DNA from: Actinomycetes bacterium
GTDB taxonomy: Bacteria > Actinomycetota > Actinomycetes > Actinomycetales > Cellulomonadaceae
DNA length: 13,526 nt
Direction: 5' to 3'
NCBI GenBank assembly: GCA_023424135.1
Contig: JAFAEH010000206.1
Span: 1-13,526 of the forward strand
In this document: positions 1-5,949 of the stretch, piece after piece
Layout: each line of letters starts with the position of its first letter
Position numbering within the stretch: the stretch's first letter is position 1
The notes under the pieces: model-generated
What the model was told of the DNA's origin: nothing
The model's input: only the letters and a program-made list of their open reading frames with translations
The model's database searches: none
Made by a program: the position numbers and the translations under genes

Positions 1-1
1 G

Positions 2-691
2 GACGCGGCCGACCGCGCGTCGGCGGGGCCCGGCGGCCCCCGGGCGGGCGCCGGGCCGACGCGCGCGCCGGGGCTCGGCGAGCCGACGGTCTCGCCGATC
101 GGGCTGAGCCCGGGCGACACGTGCCACGTCGACGTCGTCGACCGGTGGGGCAACCGGGTGTCGGCGACGCCGTCCGGCGGGTGGTTGCAGTCGAGCCCCG
201 TGGTCCCCGGTCTCGGCCTGTCGCTGCCGACGCGCGCGCAGATGTTCTGGCTCGAGGAGGGGCTGGCGGCGAGCCTGGCGCCGGGCCAGCGTCCGCGCAC
301 GACCCTGAGCCCGGGGCTCGTGCTGGGTGACGGCCACGGGTTCGCGTTCGGCACGCCGGGCGGCGACCAGCAGGACCAGTGGACCGTCCCGTTCCTGCTG
401 CGGCATCTGCTGGGCGGCCTGGACCTGCAGGCGGCGGTCGACGCGCCGACGTGGCACTCGTCGCACGTGCACGGCTCGTTCCACCCCCGCGGTCACGTGC
501 CGCGCGGCGTGGTCGCGGAGTCGCGGCTGGGCGCGGGAGTGCTGTCGGCGCTCGCGGCACGGGGTCACGCGGTGCAGGACGCGGGGCCGTGGTCCCTCGG
601 TCGGCTCAGCGCGGCGGGCGTGCGGGCCGACGGTCTGCTGGAGGCCGCGGCGAACCCGCGCGGTCAGCAGGGCTACGCGGTCGGACGATGA
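2..691 (+). CDS. Gamma-glutamyltransferase family protein, C-terminal part (5' end outside window)
   Basis: The frame is open from the left edge to a TGA at 689-691, so only the C-terminal ~229 residues are seen. The stretch GDTCHVDVVDRWGN matches the autoprocessing junction of gamma-glutamyltransferases: the Thr coded at 119-121 aligns with the N-terminal nucleophile of the small subunit, followed by the family's VVDxxGN strand. Downstream come QMFWL, a TLSPGLVL segment, a GTPGGDQQ oxyanion-type loop and an AVDAPTWHSSH segment near the end, all in the usual order. From the nucleophile to the stop is ~190 residues, the normal small-subunit length. The family cleaves gamma-glutamyl bonds (glutathione and related compounds), often outside the membrane. 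The preceding linker is rich in Gly, Pro and Ala. The family call is firm; the substrate is unknown, and the signal peptide and large subunit cannot be judged. Confidence 0.85.
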   Translation, partial: DAADRASAGPGGPRAGAGPTRAPGLGEPTVSPIGLSPGDTCHVDVVDRWGNRVSATPSGGWLQSSPVVPGLGLSLPTRAQMFWLEEGLAASLAPGQRPRTTLSPGLVLGDGHGFAFGTPGGDQQDQWTVPFLLRHLLGGLDLQAAVDAPTWHSSHVHGSFHPRGHVPRGVVAESRLGAGVLSALAARGHAVQDAGPWSLGRLSAAGVRADGLLEAAANPRGQQGYAVGR

Positions 692-798
692 CTCGCCGCG
701 ACCACCCTGTGATGCTCCCGTGACCTTGCTGTGACCTGCGAGGATGCCACGGACGGGTGAACACCCCGCGTCAGATGAGTGAACGATCAACCGGGACA

Positions 799-886
799 GA
801 TGCCGCTCATCGGATGTCTCGTCCTGTCACAGGCGTTCTCATGAGGGTTCTATGAGGAAATGACCGCTGGGACGATTCAGACATCG
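799..886. promoter_or_regulatory. Candidate operator region upstream of the lactonase/GntR operon
   Basis: The 217-bp gap after the transferase gene holds no coding sequence I can support. It carries GATGTCT at 813-819 and its exact inverse AGACATC at 879-885, 59 bp apart. Each sits in a local dyad: CATC-G-GATG at 808-816 and CGAT-N6-ATCG at 873-886. A further GATG lies at 799-802. The proximal box lies just upstream of the candidate -10 at 896-901, a position suited to repression. FadR-type regulators commonly bind short dyads near their own operons, and one is encoded two genes downstream, so it is the natural candidate ligand. That link is inference. Confidence 0.4.
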
Positions 887-895
887 GAGCACCGC

Positions 896-901
896 TACGG
901 T
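896..901 (+). promoter_or_regulatory. Candidate -10 element (TACGGT) for a leaderless lactonase transcript
   Basis: TACGGT fits the actinobacterial TANNNT -10 pattern and ends 7 nt before the ATG at 909. No Shine-Dalgarno sequence lies close to that ATG; the nearest GGAG is about 20 nt away. This spacing is what leaderless actinobacterial genes show. No clear -35 is visible. Confidence 0.45.
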
Positions 902-908
902 CACAGAC

Positions 909-1787
909 ATGCCCTACGACGTCGTGGATGCGCATCTGCAGGTGTGGGACCCGGAGACGGTCCACTACCCGTGGATGTCGCAGGATCCCTCCCTCCTGCA
1001 CAGCACCTACCGAGTCCGCGACATCGGCGGAGCACTGGACGAGCACCACGTGGACGGCGTGGTGCTCGTCCAGTCCGCGGACAACCGCGCCGACAGCGAG
1101 CACCTGCTGTTCCAGGCACTGTGCTCGCCCCACGTCGTCGGCGTCGTCGCCTGGGTCCCCCTCGACACCCCCGACGAGGCCGTGGTGCAGCTCGACCACT
1201 GGCGCTCCGAGCCGGTGGTCGGCATCAGCCACCACGTGGACCGCGAGGACGACCCGCAGTGGCTGCTGCGCGCCAGCGTCGACGACGGCCTCGCGCTGCT
1301 CACCGAGCGCCGGCTCGTGCTCGACGTCCCGGCCACGACGCCCGAGCTGCTCACGCACGTCGCGACGCTCGCGGACCGCCACCCCAAGCTCACGTTCGTC
1401 GTCGACCACCTCGGCGCCCCGCCGCTCGCCGCGCTGCGCGCCGGTGACACGACCACGTGGCAACGCTGGACCACGGCGATCGACGCGGCCGCGCAGGCGC
1501 CCAACGTCGTCGCCAAGCTCGCGGGGCTCGGCCGCGCCGCCGGGCCCGGCTGGACGGTCGACGACGTGCGCCCGGCCGTCGACCACGCGCTGACCGCCTT
1601 CGGCGCCGACCGCCTCATGGCCGGCAGCGACTGGCCCACCGCGCTCGACGCGCACGGCACCTGGCAGGAGGTCTGGGGCGGGCTGCGCGCGACCCTCGAC
1701 GGCCTCGACGACGCGGACGTCGCCCGGGTGATGGGCCGCACCGCCGTCGAGACGTACGGCATCCCGCCGCTCGTCCCCGAGCACTGA
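909..1787 (+). CDS. Amidohydrolase-2 (COG3618-type) family, probable sugar-acid lactonase
   Basis: This 292-residue protein has the length and motif order of the amidohydrolase TIM-barrel group containing L-fuconolactone and L-rhamnonolactone hydrolases. The N-terminal strand is DAHLQVWDP (residues 7-15), followed by YPW (20-22), GISHHVD (105-111), VVDHLG (164-169) and the catalytic-Asp strand MAGSDWP (237-243, D241). The usual first-strand HxH is HxQ here (H9, Q11), which may alter metal dependence. The family hydrolyses cytoplasmic aldonolactones or related lactones; the substrate is not identifiable from sequence. The start is fixed by the early DAH motif; it has no ribosome binding site and a -10-like element 7 nt upstream suggests a leaderless message. 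A GntR regulator follows 67 bp downstream on the same strand, and uronate catabolic genes lie nearby. Family call firm, lactonase role likely. Confidence 0.8.
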   Translation: MPYDVVDAHLQVWDPETVHYPWMSQDPSLLHSTYRVRDIGGALDEHHVDGVVLVQSADNRADSEHLLFQALCSPHVVGVVAWVPLDTPDEAVVQLDHWRSEPVVGISHHVDREDDPQWLLRASVDDGLALLTERRLVLDVPATTPELLTHVATLADRHPKLTFVVDHLGAPPLAALRAGDTTTWQRWTTAIDAAAQAPNVVAKLAGLGRAAGPGWTVDDVRPAVDHALTAFGADRLMAGSDWPTALDAHGTWQEVWGGLRATLDGLDDADVARVMGRTAVETYGIPPLVPEH

Positions 1788-1854
1788 GCCGCCCGGCAGG
1801 GCAGCACCCCGGCCCGCCGGCACCGCGCCACCGGACGACGACGAGGACGAGCAC

Positions 1855-2583
1855 GTGTCACGCACCCAGGACGTCGTCGAGGACGTCCAGCGCCTGATCC
1901 TCGACGGCGGGCTGCGTCCGGGCGACCGACTGCCCGCCGAGAAGGAGCTCGCCGCCGAGCTCGGTGTCTCGCGCGGCTCGCTGCGCGAGGGCGTCCGTGC
2001 ACTCGTCGTCCTCGGCATCCTCGAGGCCCGGCACGGCGACGGCACCTACGTGACCGACCTCGACCCCGCGACGCTGCTGTCCCCCGTCGCGTTCTTCGCC
2101 GACCTGCCCGGCGACCAGACGTCGCTGCACGCGGTGCGTGCGACCCTCGAGACCGAGGCCGCGGGGCTCGCAGCCCTGCACATGACCGACGCGCAGGCCG
2201 CACGCGCGCGCGCCGCGCTCGACGACACGGCCCGCGCCCTGGTGGCCGGGCCCGACCCGGCACGGCTCGCCGACGCCGACCTCGCGTTCCACCGCGCCGT
2301 CGCCGAAGGCTCCGGCAACCCCGTCCTGGCGGCGCTGCTCGACGCGCTGTCGGGTGCGCACGCCCGCCGCCGCGTGTGGGACGAGCTGCACGAGCTCGCG
2401 GGAGACCGCACGTTCGAGGACCACGAGGCAATCTTCGCGGCGATCACGGCGCGTGACCCCGACCGTGCGCGGCTGCGGATGGCGATCCACATGATCGCGG
2501 TCGAGGACATGCTCACCACGACCAGCACCGACGGTCCCGCACCCCGCCGGCGGGGTGCACCCGAACCGGCCCCCACCCACTGA
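1855..2583 (+). CDS. FadR-type GntR transcriptional regulator (FCD domain)
   Basis: This 242-residue protein begins with a winged helix (about residues 5-68) including RPGDRLPAEKELAAELGVSR and GSLREGVRAL, the GntR signature, and the wing HGDGTYV. An all-helical FCD effector domain follows (about 90-222). The metal/ligand residues typical of FCD domains are present: D142 and H146 in DADLAFHRAV, H190 in EDHEAIFAAI, and H212 in MAIHMIA. The GTG start has GAGGA 7 nt upstream (1843-1847). Members usually sense a small carboxylate and repress neighbouring catabolic genes. Position 67 bp behind the lactonase gene suggests co-transcription and control of that operon. The C-terminal tail after residue 222 is Pro/Arg-rich and probably disordered; a 16-bp perfect palindrome lies within its coding sequence. 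The effector is unknown. Confidence 0.88.
   Translation: MSRTQDVVEDVQRLILDGGLRPGDRLPAEKELAAELGVSRGSLREGVRALVVLGILEARHGDGTYVTDLDPATLLSPVAFFADLPGDQTSLHAVRATLETEAAGLAALHMTDAQAARARAALDDTARALVAGPDPARLADADLAFHRAVAEGSGNPVLAALLDALSGAHARRRVWDELHELAGDRTFEDHEAIFAAITARDPDRARLRMAIHMIAVEDMLTTTSTDGPAPRRRGAPEPAPTH
2541..2556. repeat. 16-bp perfect palindrome in the 3' end of the GntR gene
   Basis: ACCCCGCC is followed directly by GGCGGGGT, a perfect dyad without a loop. It lies in the part of the gene that codes the disordered tail, 25 bp before the stop codon. It could help end transcription or be chance in GC-rich sequence. Confidence 0.4.
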
Positions 2584-2618
2584 CACCTGCGCCCACCCAC
2601 TGACGCCTGCGCCCACCC
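2572..2618. repeat. 20-bp tandem direct repeat across the GntR stop codon
   Basis: A 20-bp unit starting CCCACCCACTGAC and ending CCTGCG occurs at 2572-2591 and 2592-2611 with one A/G difference. A partial third copy, CCCACCC, follows at 2612-2618. The TGA stop lies inside the first copy; the second copy carries the same TGA triplet. It looks like a recent local duplication. Confidence 0.75.
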
Positions 2619-2623
2619 GCCGC

Positions 2624-2646
2624 GCGCCTGGACCGCGCGCAGGCGC
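2624..2646. terminator. Candidate stem-loop between convergent GntR and LacI genes
   Basis: GCGCCTG (2624-2630) and CAGGCGC (2640-2646) form 7-bp arms around a 9-nt loop, in the 113-bp gap where a + gene and a - gene run into each other. A second, shorter dyad, CGGGCGCCCG, lies at 2666-2675. Neither has a T-tract, as is common in actinobacteria. The placement suits a bidirectional terminator, but the evidence is modest. Confidence 0.35.
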
Positions 2647-2696
2647 CGACCGGACGGGGGCCCGGCGGGCGCCCGACGGGACGGGTCCGGGGACGG

Positions 2697-3725
2697 TCAG
2701 GCCGTGCGGTCCGGGGTGGACGCGCGCAGGACGACCTCGGTCGGGACGGCCCGCACGCGCGGGTCGCCGCGGTGGTCCTCGAGCGCCAGGTCGGTCGCCA
2801 GCCGGCCCACCTCGACCAGCGGCACACGGACCGTGGTCAGCGCGGGCACGACGTCACGCAGCGTGAGGATGTCGTCGAACCCGGCCAGCGCGACGTCCTG
2901 CGGCACCCGCACGCCGAGGTCGCGCGCGGCGGCGAGCGCACCCAGCGCCATCACGTCGTTCACCGCGAACACGACGTCGACGTCGGCGCCCACCGACAGC
3001 AGCTCGCGCATCGCGGCCTCACCGCCCTCGTGCGTGAACTCGCCGGGCACGACGTGCGACGGGTCGACGGGGTCCCCGAGCTCGGCGAACGCCGCGACGA
3101 AAGCCTGGCGGCGCTCACGGGCGGTCAGGTGCCGCTCCGGCCCGCCCAGCACCGCGGGTCGCCGGTAGCCGCGCGCGTGCAGCGCACGCGCGAGCGCGGC
3201 GGCGCCGGCCGCGTTCTCGACGACCACGGTGTCGACCCCGAGCACCGGCTGCCCCACGAGCGCGGCGGACCCGCCGGACGCGACGTAGTCCGCGAGCGCG
3301 GAACGCATCGTCCCGTTGGCCGGCTCGTCGTCGTACCGGCCGCCGGCGACGACGATCGCCCGCGCCCGCTGGCGCCGCAGCAGCCGCACGAGCTCGACCT
3401 CGCGCTGCGGCTCGTGCTGCGTGCTGGTCAGGGTCACCTGCAGCGACGCCGCGTCCGCGGCCCCGGTGACGCCCGCGGCGATCGACGAGAAGTACGGATC
3501 GGTGATGTCGTGCACGACGAGGCCGAGCGACGTCGTGCGACCACGGGCCATCGCCTGGGCGTTCGCGTCGGGCATGTACCGCAGCCGCTCGGCGGCCTCG
3601 AGGACCCGGTCGCGCAGGTCAGGACGCACCGTGCGGTTGGCGCTGCCGTTGATCGCACGCGACGCGGTCGCGAGCGACACCCCCGCCTCCCGGGCGACGT
3701 CGCTCAGGGTCACACTCGAGGCCAT
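2697..3725 (-). CDS. LacI-family transcriptional regulator (kdgK side)
   Basis: This 342-residue protein has the family's N-terminal helix-turn-helix and hinge (TLSDVAREAGVSLATASRAI, residues 6-25, then ~50-65) and a periplasmic-binding-protein-like sensor domain. That domain includes LGLVVHDITDPYFSSIAAGV near 67-86, a VFAVNDVMALGAL segment and a VALAGFDD segment, in the usual order and at normal length. It is the last gene of a minus-strand run, 80 bp downstream of kdgK. The ATG at 3725 has no Shine-Dalgarno sequence; TAGCCT at 3732-3737 is placed for a leaderless promoter, so it may be transcribed on its own. The hinge contains an extra RTV-type segment (SANRTVRPDLR) common in actinobacterial members. 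The sugar ligand is unknown; a uronate pathway intermediate is a reasonable guess. Confidence 0.92.
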   Translation of the reverse strand: MASSVTLSDVAREAGVSLATASRAINGSANRTVRPDLRDRVLEAAERLRYMPDANAQAMARGRTTSLGLVVHDITDPYFSSIAAGVTGAADAASLQVTLTSTQHEPQREVELVRLLRRQRARAIVVAGGRYDDEPANGTMRSALADYVASGGSAALVGQPVLGVDTVVVENAAGAAALARALHARGYRRPAVLGGPERHLTARERRQAFVAAFAELGDPVDPSHVVPGEFTHEGGEAAMRELLSVGADVDVVFAVNDVMALGALAAARDLGVRVPQDVALAGFDDILTLRDVVPALTTVRVPLVEVGRLATDLALEDHRGDPRVRAVPTEVVLRASTPDRTA

Positions 3726-3731
3726 GGTCGA

Positions 3732-3748
3732 AGGCTAGGGCACCGGTG
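3732..3748 (-). promoter_or_regulatory. Candidate leaderless promoter and adjacent dyad of the first LacI gene
   Basis: On the minus strand TAGCCT (3737-3732) ends 6 nt before the ATG at 3725, with no ribosome binding site in between. Immediately upstream lies CACCGGTG (3741-3748), a perfect 8-bp palindrome with a central CG step like LacI-family operators. The arrangement would allow autoregulation. No convincing -35 was found. Confidence 0.4.
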
Positions 3749-3805
3749 ACCCGGCACGCGCCAGCCTGGCCGGGAACGGCGTCGAGGCGCGACCGGCGAG
3801 CCTCG

Positions 3806-4909
3806 TCAGCGGTCGACGCGCGCGCTGCCCCCGCCGGCGAGCTTGAGCACCTCGGCCTTGGTGGCCATCGTCGTGTCGCCGGGCGTCGTCATCGCGAGCG
3901 CGCCGTGCGCGGCACCGTACTCGACGGCCGTCGCGAGCGGCTGCCCGTCGAGCAGGCCGAACGCGAGCCCGGAGGCGAACGAGTCGCCGCCGCCGACGCG
4001 GTCGAGGATCTCCAGCCCGGGCCGGTGCGTGGCCTGCACCAGGCCCGACGCCCGCGACCAGGCGATCGCTCCCCAGTCGTTGACGGTGGCGGTGCGCACG
4101 GTGCGCATGGTGGTCGCGATGACCTGGAAGTTCGGGTACTCGGCGGCCACGCGCTCGATCATCGCCGCGAAGGTGTCGACCTCGAGGTCGGACAGGTGCT
4201 CGTCGACCCCCTCGACCTCGAACCCGAGGGAGGCCGTGAAGTCCTCCTCGTTGCCGATCATGACGTCGATGTGCGGCGCGATGGTCCGGTTGACCTCCTG
4301 CGCACGGGCCTGCCCGCCGACGGCCTTCCACAGCGACGGCCGGTAGTTCAGGTCGTAGGACACGACCGTGCCGTGGCGCCGTGCGACCGTGACGGCCTCG
4401 ATGACGGTCTCGGCCGCGGAGTCGGACAGCGCCGCGAAGATGCCGCCGGTGTGGAACCAGCGCACGCCGAGCTCACCGAACAGGTGCTCCCAGTCGACGT
4501 CCCCGGGTGCGAGCTGCGAGGCCGCGGTGTGACCGCGGTCGGACACGCCGACGGCGCCGCGCACGCCGAAGCCGCGCTCGGTGAAGTTCAGGCCGTTGCG
4601 GACGTCGCGCCCGATGCCGTCGTACGGCAGCCACCGCACGAAGGACGTGTCCATGCCGCCCTGCAGCATGAAGTCCTCGACGAGGCGGCCGACCTCGTTG
4701 TCCGCGAGCGCCGTGACGATCGCGGCACGCAGCCCGAAGGCCCGCCGCAGGCCGCGCGAGACGTTGTACTCACCGCCGCCCTCCCACGCACGGAACTGCC
4801 GGGCGGTGCGGATGCGCCCCTCGCCGGGGTCGAGGCGCAGCATCACCTCGCCGAGGGAGACCGCGTCGTAGCGGCACTCGGACACCGGGCGGATGCTCAG
4901 GTCTGACAT
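3806..4909 (-). CDS. kdgK: 2-keto-3-deoxygluconate kinase, PfkB family
   Basis: The 367-residue protein is a ribokinase/PfkB-type sugar kinase. It has SLGEVMLRLDPGEGRIR near the N-terminus (18-34), a substrate-binding GGGEYNVSRGL (44-54), SYDLNYRPSLW (184-194) as in KDG kinases, GNEEDF (219-224), and the C-terminal signature ILDRVGGGDSFASGL (301-315) with D309 as catalytic base. It phosphorylates 2-keto-3-deoxygluconate to KDPG in the cytoplasm, the substrate of the aldolase encoded upstream. The ATG at 4909 was chosen because AGGAG lies 6 nt before it and family homology begins just after. The frame stays open a further 93 codons upstream, but that stretch is intergenic repeat sequence. The spacer to eda is 350 bp, unusually long for partners in one pathway. 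Kinase family certain; KDG specificity likely from context. Confidence 0.87.
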   Translation of the reverse strand: MSDLSIRPVSECRYDAVSLGEVMLRLDPGEGRIRTARQFRAWEGGGEYNVSRGLRRAFGLRAAIVTALADNEVGRLVEDFMLQGGMDTSFVRWLPYDGIGRDVRNGLNFTERGFGVRGAVGVSDRGHTAASQLAPGDVDWEHLFGELGVRWFHTGGIFAALSDSAAETVIEAVTVARRHGTVVSYDLNYRPSLWKAVGGQARAQEVNRTIAPHIDVMIGNEEDFTASLGFEVEGVDEHLSDLEVDTFAAMIERVAAEYPNFQVIATTMRTVRTATVNDWGAIAWSRASGLVQATHRPGLEILDRVGGGDSFASGLAFGLLDGQPLATAVEYGAAHGALAMTTPGDTTMATKAEVLKLAGGGSARVDR

Positions 4910-4952
4910 CGTCGACTCCTGCGTCGTCGGGAACGGAGACCCCGCGCCTGTC

Positions 4953-4981
4953 GCGAGAGCACGATCGGATCGCTCGCTCGC
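4953..4981. repeat. GATCGGATC palindrome, copy A (divergent)
   Basis: The core CGATCGGATCG spans 4962-4972, and looser outer arms (GCGAG / CTCGC) give an imperfect dyad of about 30 bp. It is the most divergent of three related copies in the kdgK leader and the one nearest the gene, centred about 58 bp upstream of the start codon. Confidence 0.65.
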
Positions 4982-4988
4982 GCACGGG

Positions 4989-5044
4989 GGAACGTGCAGT
5001 AGGGAACGTGCAGTAGGGGACGTGCTGTGAGGGGACGTGCTGTC
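4989..5044. repeat. Tandem 14-15-bp repeat (GGRACGTGCWGT type)
   Basis: Four neighbouring units of the pattern GG(A/G)ACGTGC(A/T)GT followed by (A/G)(G)GG occur in a row, and a stray fifth at about 5098-5109, just beyond palindrome copy B. Units differ by a few substitutions, suggesting decay after local duplication. No coding role is evident. Confidence 0.7.
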
Positions 5045-5048
5045 GGGG

Positions 5049-5077
5049 GTGACAGAGCGATCGGATCGCACTCTCAC
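5049..5077. repeat. GATCGGATC palindrome, copy B
   Basis: A 29-bp dyad: GTGA, one unpaired base, AGAGCGATC, central G at 5063, then the mirrored half and TCAC. It has two mismatched pairs. The sequence GGGGGTGACAGAGCGATCGG leading into it and the CTCTCACGCCCC following are shared with copy C, so the repeat unit is larger than the dyad. Confidence 0.85.
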
Positions 5078-5105
5078 GCCCCGGGGTCGTGCAGTAGGGA
5101 ACGTG

Positions 5106-5150
5106 CTGTCAGGGCTGACAGGGCTGACAGGGCTGACAGGGCTGACAGGG
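5106..5150. repeat. 9-bp tandem repeat (CTGACAGGG), five units
   Basis: CTGACAGGG occurs four times exactly at 5115-5150, preceded by a variant CTGTCAGGG at 5106-5114 and followed by a decayed CTGTAGAGGG. It fills the gap between palindrome copies B and C. Such an array is prone to slippage and probably varies among strains. Confidence 0.9.
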
Positions 5151-5159
5151 CTGTAGAGG

Positions 5160-5188
5160 GTGACAGAGCGATCGGATCGCTCTCTCAC
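5160..5188. repeat. GATCGGATC palindrome, copy C (best preserved)
   Basis: GTGA (5160-5163), C, AGAGCGATC (5165-5173), central G (5174), GATCGCTCT (5175-5183), C, TCAC (5185-5188). This is a 29-bp dyad with only one unpaired position per side, followed by a CCCCCGGGGG palindrome at 5190-5199. It lies 71 bp beyond the eda stop codon on the minus strand and could form a strong RNA hairpin after eda. Confidence 0.9.
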
Positions 5189-5246
5189 GCCCCCGGGGGT
5201 GGGTGGCTAGCCCTGGGGACGAGCGTCTGGGGAGGAGCGGGGTGGG

Positions 5247-5262
5247 TGACCGAAGTCGGTCA
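5247..5262 (-). terminator. Small hairpin over the eda stop codon
   Basis: TGACCGA (5247-5253), AG, TCGGTCA (5256-5262) is a perfect 7-bp inverted repeat. Its right end includes the eda stop codon (minus-strand TGA at 5262-5260). A tight loop and no T-tract make it a weak terminator on its own; the 29-bp dyad at 5160-5188 follows within the same spacer. Confidence 0.35.
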
Positions 5263-5949
5263 GGGGGTGGGACGGAGGGACGAGGCGAGGGCGACGGCGT
5301 CGGCGACGAGGCGGCGCACGCCGTCGACGTCACCGGCCCGCACGAGGTCGCGCGGGACCATCCACGAGCCGCCGACGGCGGCGACAGAGGGCAGCGCGAG
5401 GTAGTCGCCCAGGTTCTTCGGCCCGACGCCGCCCGTGGGCACGAACCGCACGCCGCCGAACGGCGCGGCGAGCGCCGCGATGGCCGGCGCACCGCCGGAC
5501 GTGCCAGCGGGGAAGAACTTCACGGTGCTGACACCGAGCTCGAGCGCGGCCTGCACCTCGGTCGCAGTGACGGCACCGGGCAGCGCGAGGACGCCGTGCT
5601 CGGCGCACCGCTCGACGACGGCGCGCGACGTGCCCGGCGAGACGACGTAGTCGGCGCCGGCGGCGACGGCCTGGTCGACCTGCGCGGGGGTCAGCACCGT
5701 GCCGGCGCCGACGAGCACGTCACCGCGGGCGCGCAGCACGCGGATCGCCTCGGCCGCCGCGGCGGTGCGGAAGGTCACCTCGGCGACCGGCAGACCGCCG
5801 TCGACGAGGGCGGTCGCCAGCGCGTCGGCGTCCTGCGCGTCGTCGATCACGACGACGGGCACGAGCCGGTGCGCGGCGAGGCGCTCGAGCACGGCCTGCG
5901 GGCCGGACGCGGCGGTCTCGACCTGCGGGGCGGGGGGTGCGTCGGTCAC
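5260..5949 (-). CDS. eda: KDPG / KHG aldolase
   Basis: The 229-residue class I aldolase cleaves 2-keto-3-deoxy-6-phosphogluconate to pyruvate and glyceraldehyde-3-phosphate, closing the uronate route. Motifs in order are GGLPVAEVTFRT (51-62, with E57 as the expected general acid/base), VGAGTVLT (80-87), VVSPGTS (102-108), the Schiff-base lysine strand STVKFFPA (141-148, K144), and phosphate-binding PTGGV (171-175). The GTG start at 5949 has AGGAGG 7 nt upstream (5957-5962) and overlaps the uxaC stop as GTGA, so the two are translationally coupled. A ~16-residue Ala/Pro-rich N-terminal lead precedes the domain. Upstream in-frame codons belong to the antisense-side reading of uxaC and are not part of it. 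A shared operator-like sequence lies 47 bp upstream, within uxaC. Confidence 0.93.
   Translation of the reverse strand: MTDAPPAPQVETAASGPQAVLERLAAHRLVPVVVIDDAQDADALATALVDGGLPVAEVTFRTAAAAEAIRVLRARGDVLVGAGTVLTPAQVDQAVAAGADYVVSPGTSRAVVERCAEHGVLALPGAVTATEVQAALELGVSTVKFFPAGTSGGAPAIAALAAPFGGVRFVPTGGVGPKNLGDYLALPSVAAVGGSWMVPRDLVRAGDVDGVRRLVADAVALASSLRPTP

Noticed and set aside
4910..5188. In-frame extension of KdgK by 93 residues containing SPV and RSDRSVT repeats
   Set aside because: It is the translation of intergenic tandem repeats and palindromes. The ATG at 4909 has a good AGGAG and the kinase family begins there.
4953..5188. CRISPR-like pattern of three dyad repeats with spacers
   Set aside because: The repeats are unequal, the spacers are themselves tandem repeats of different length, and no cas gene is present.
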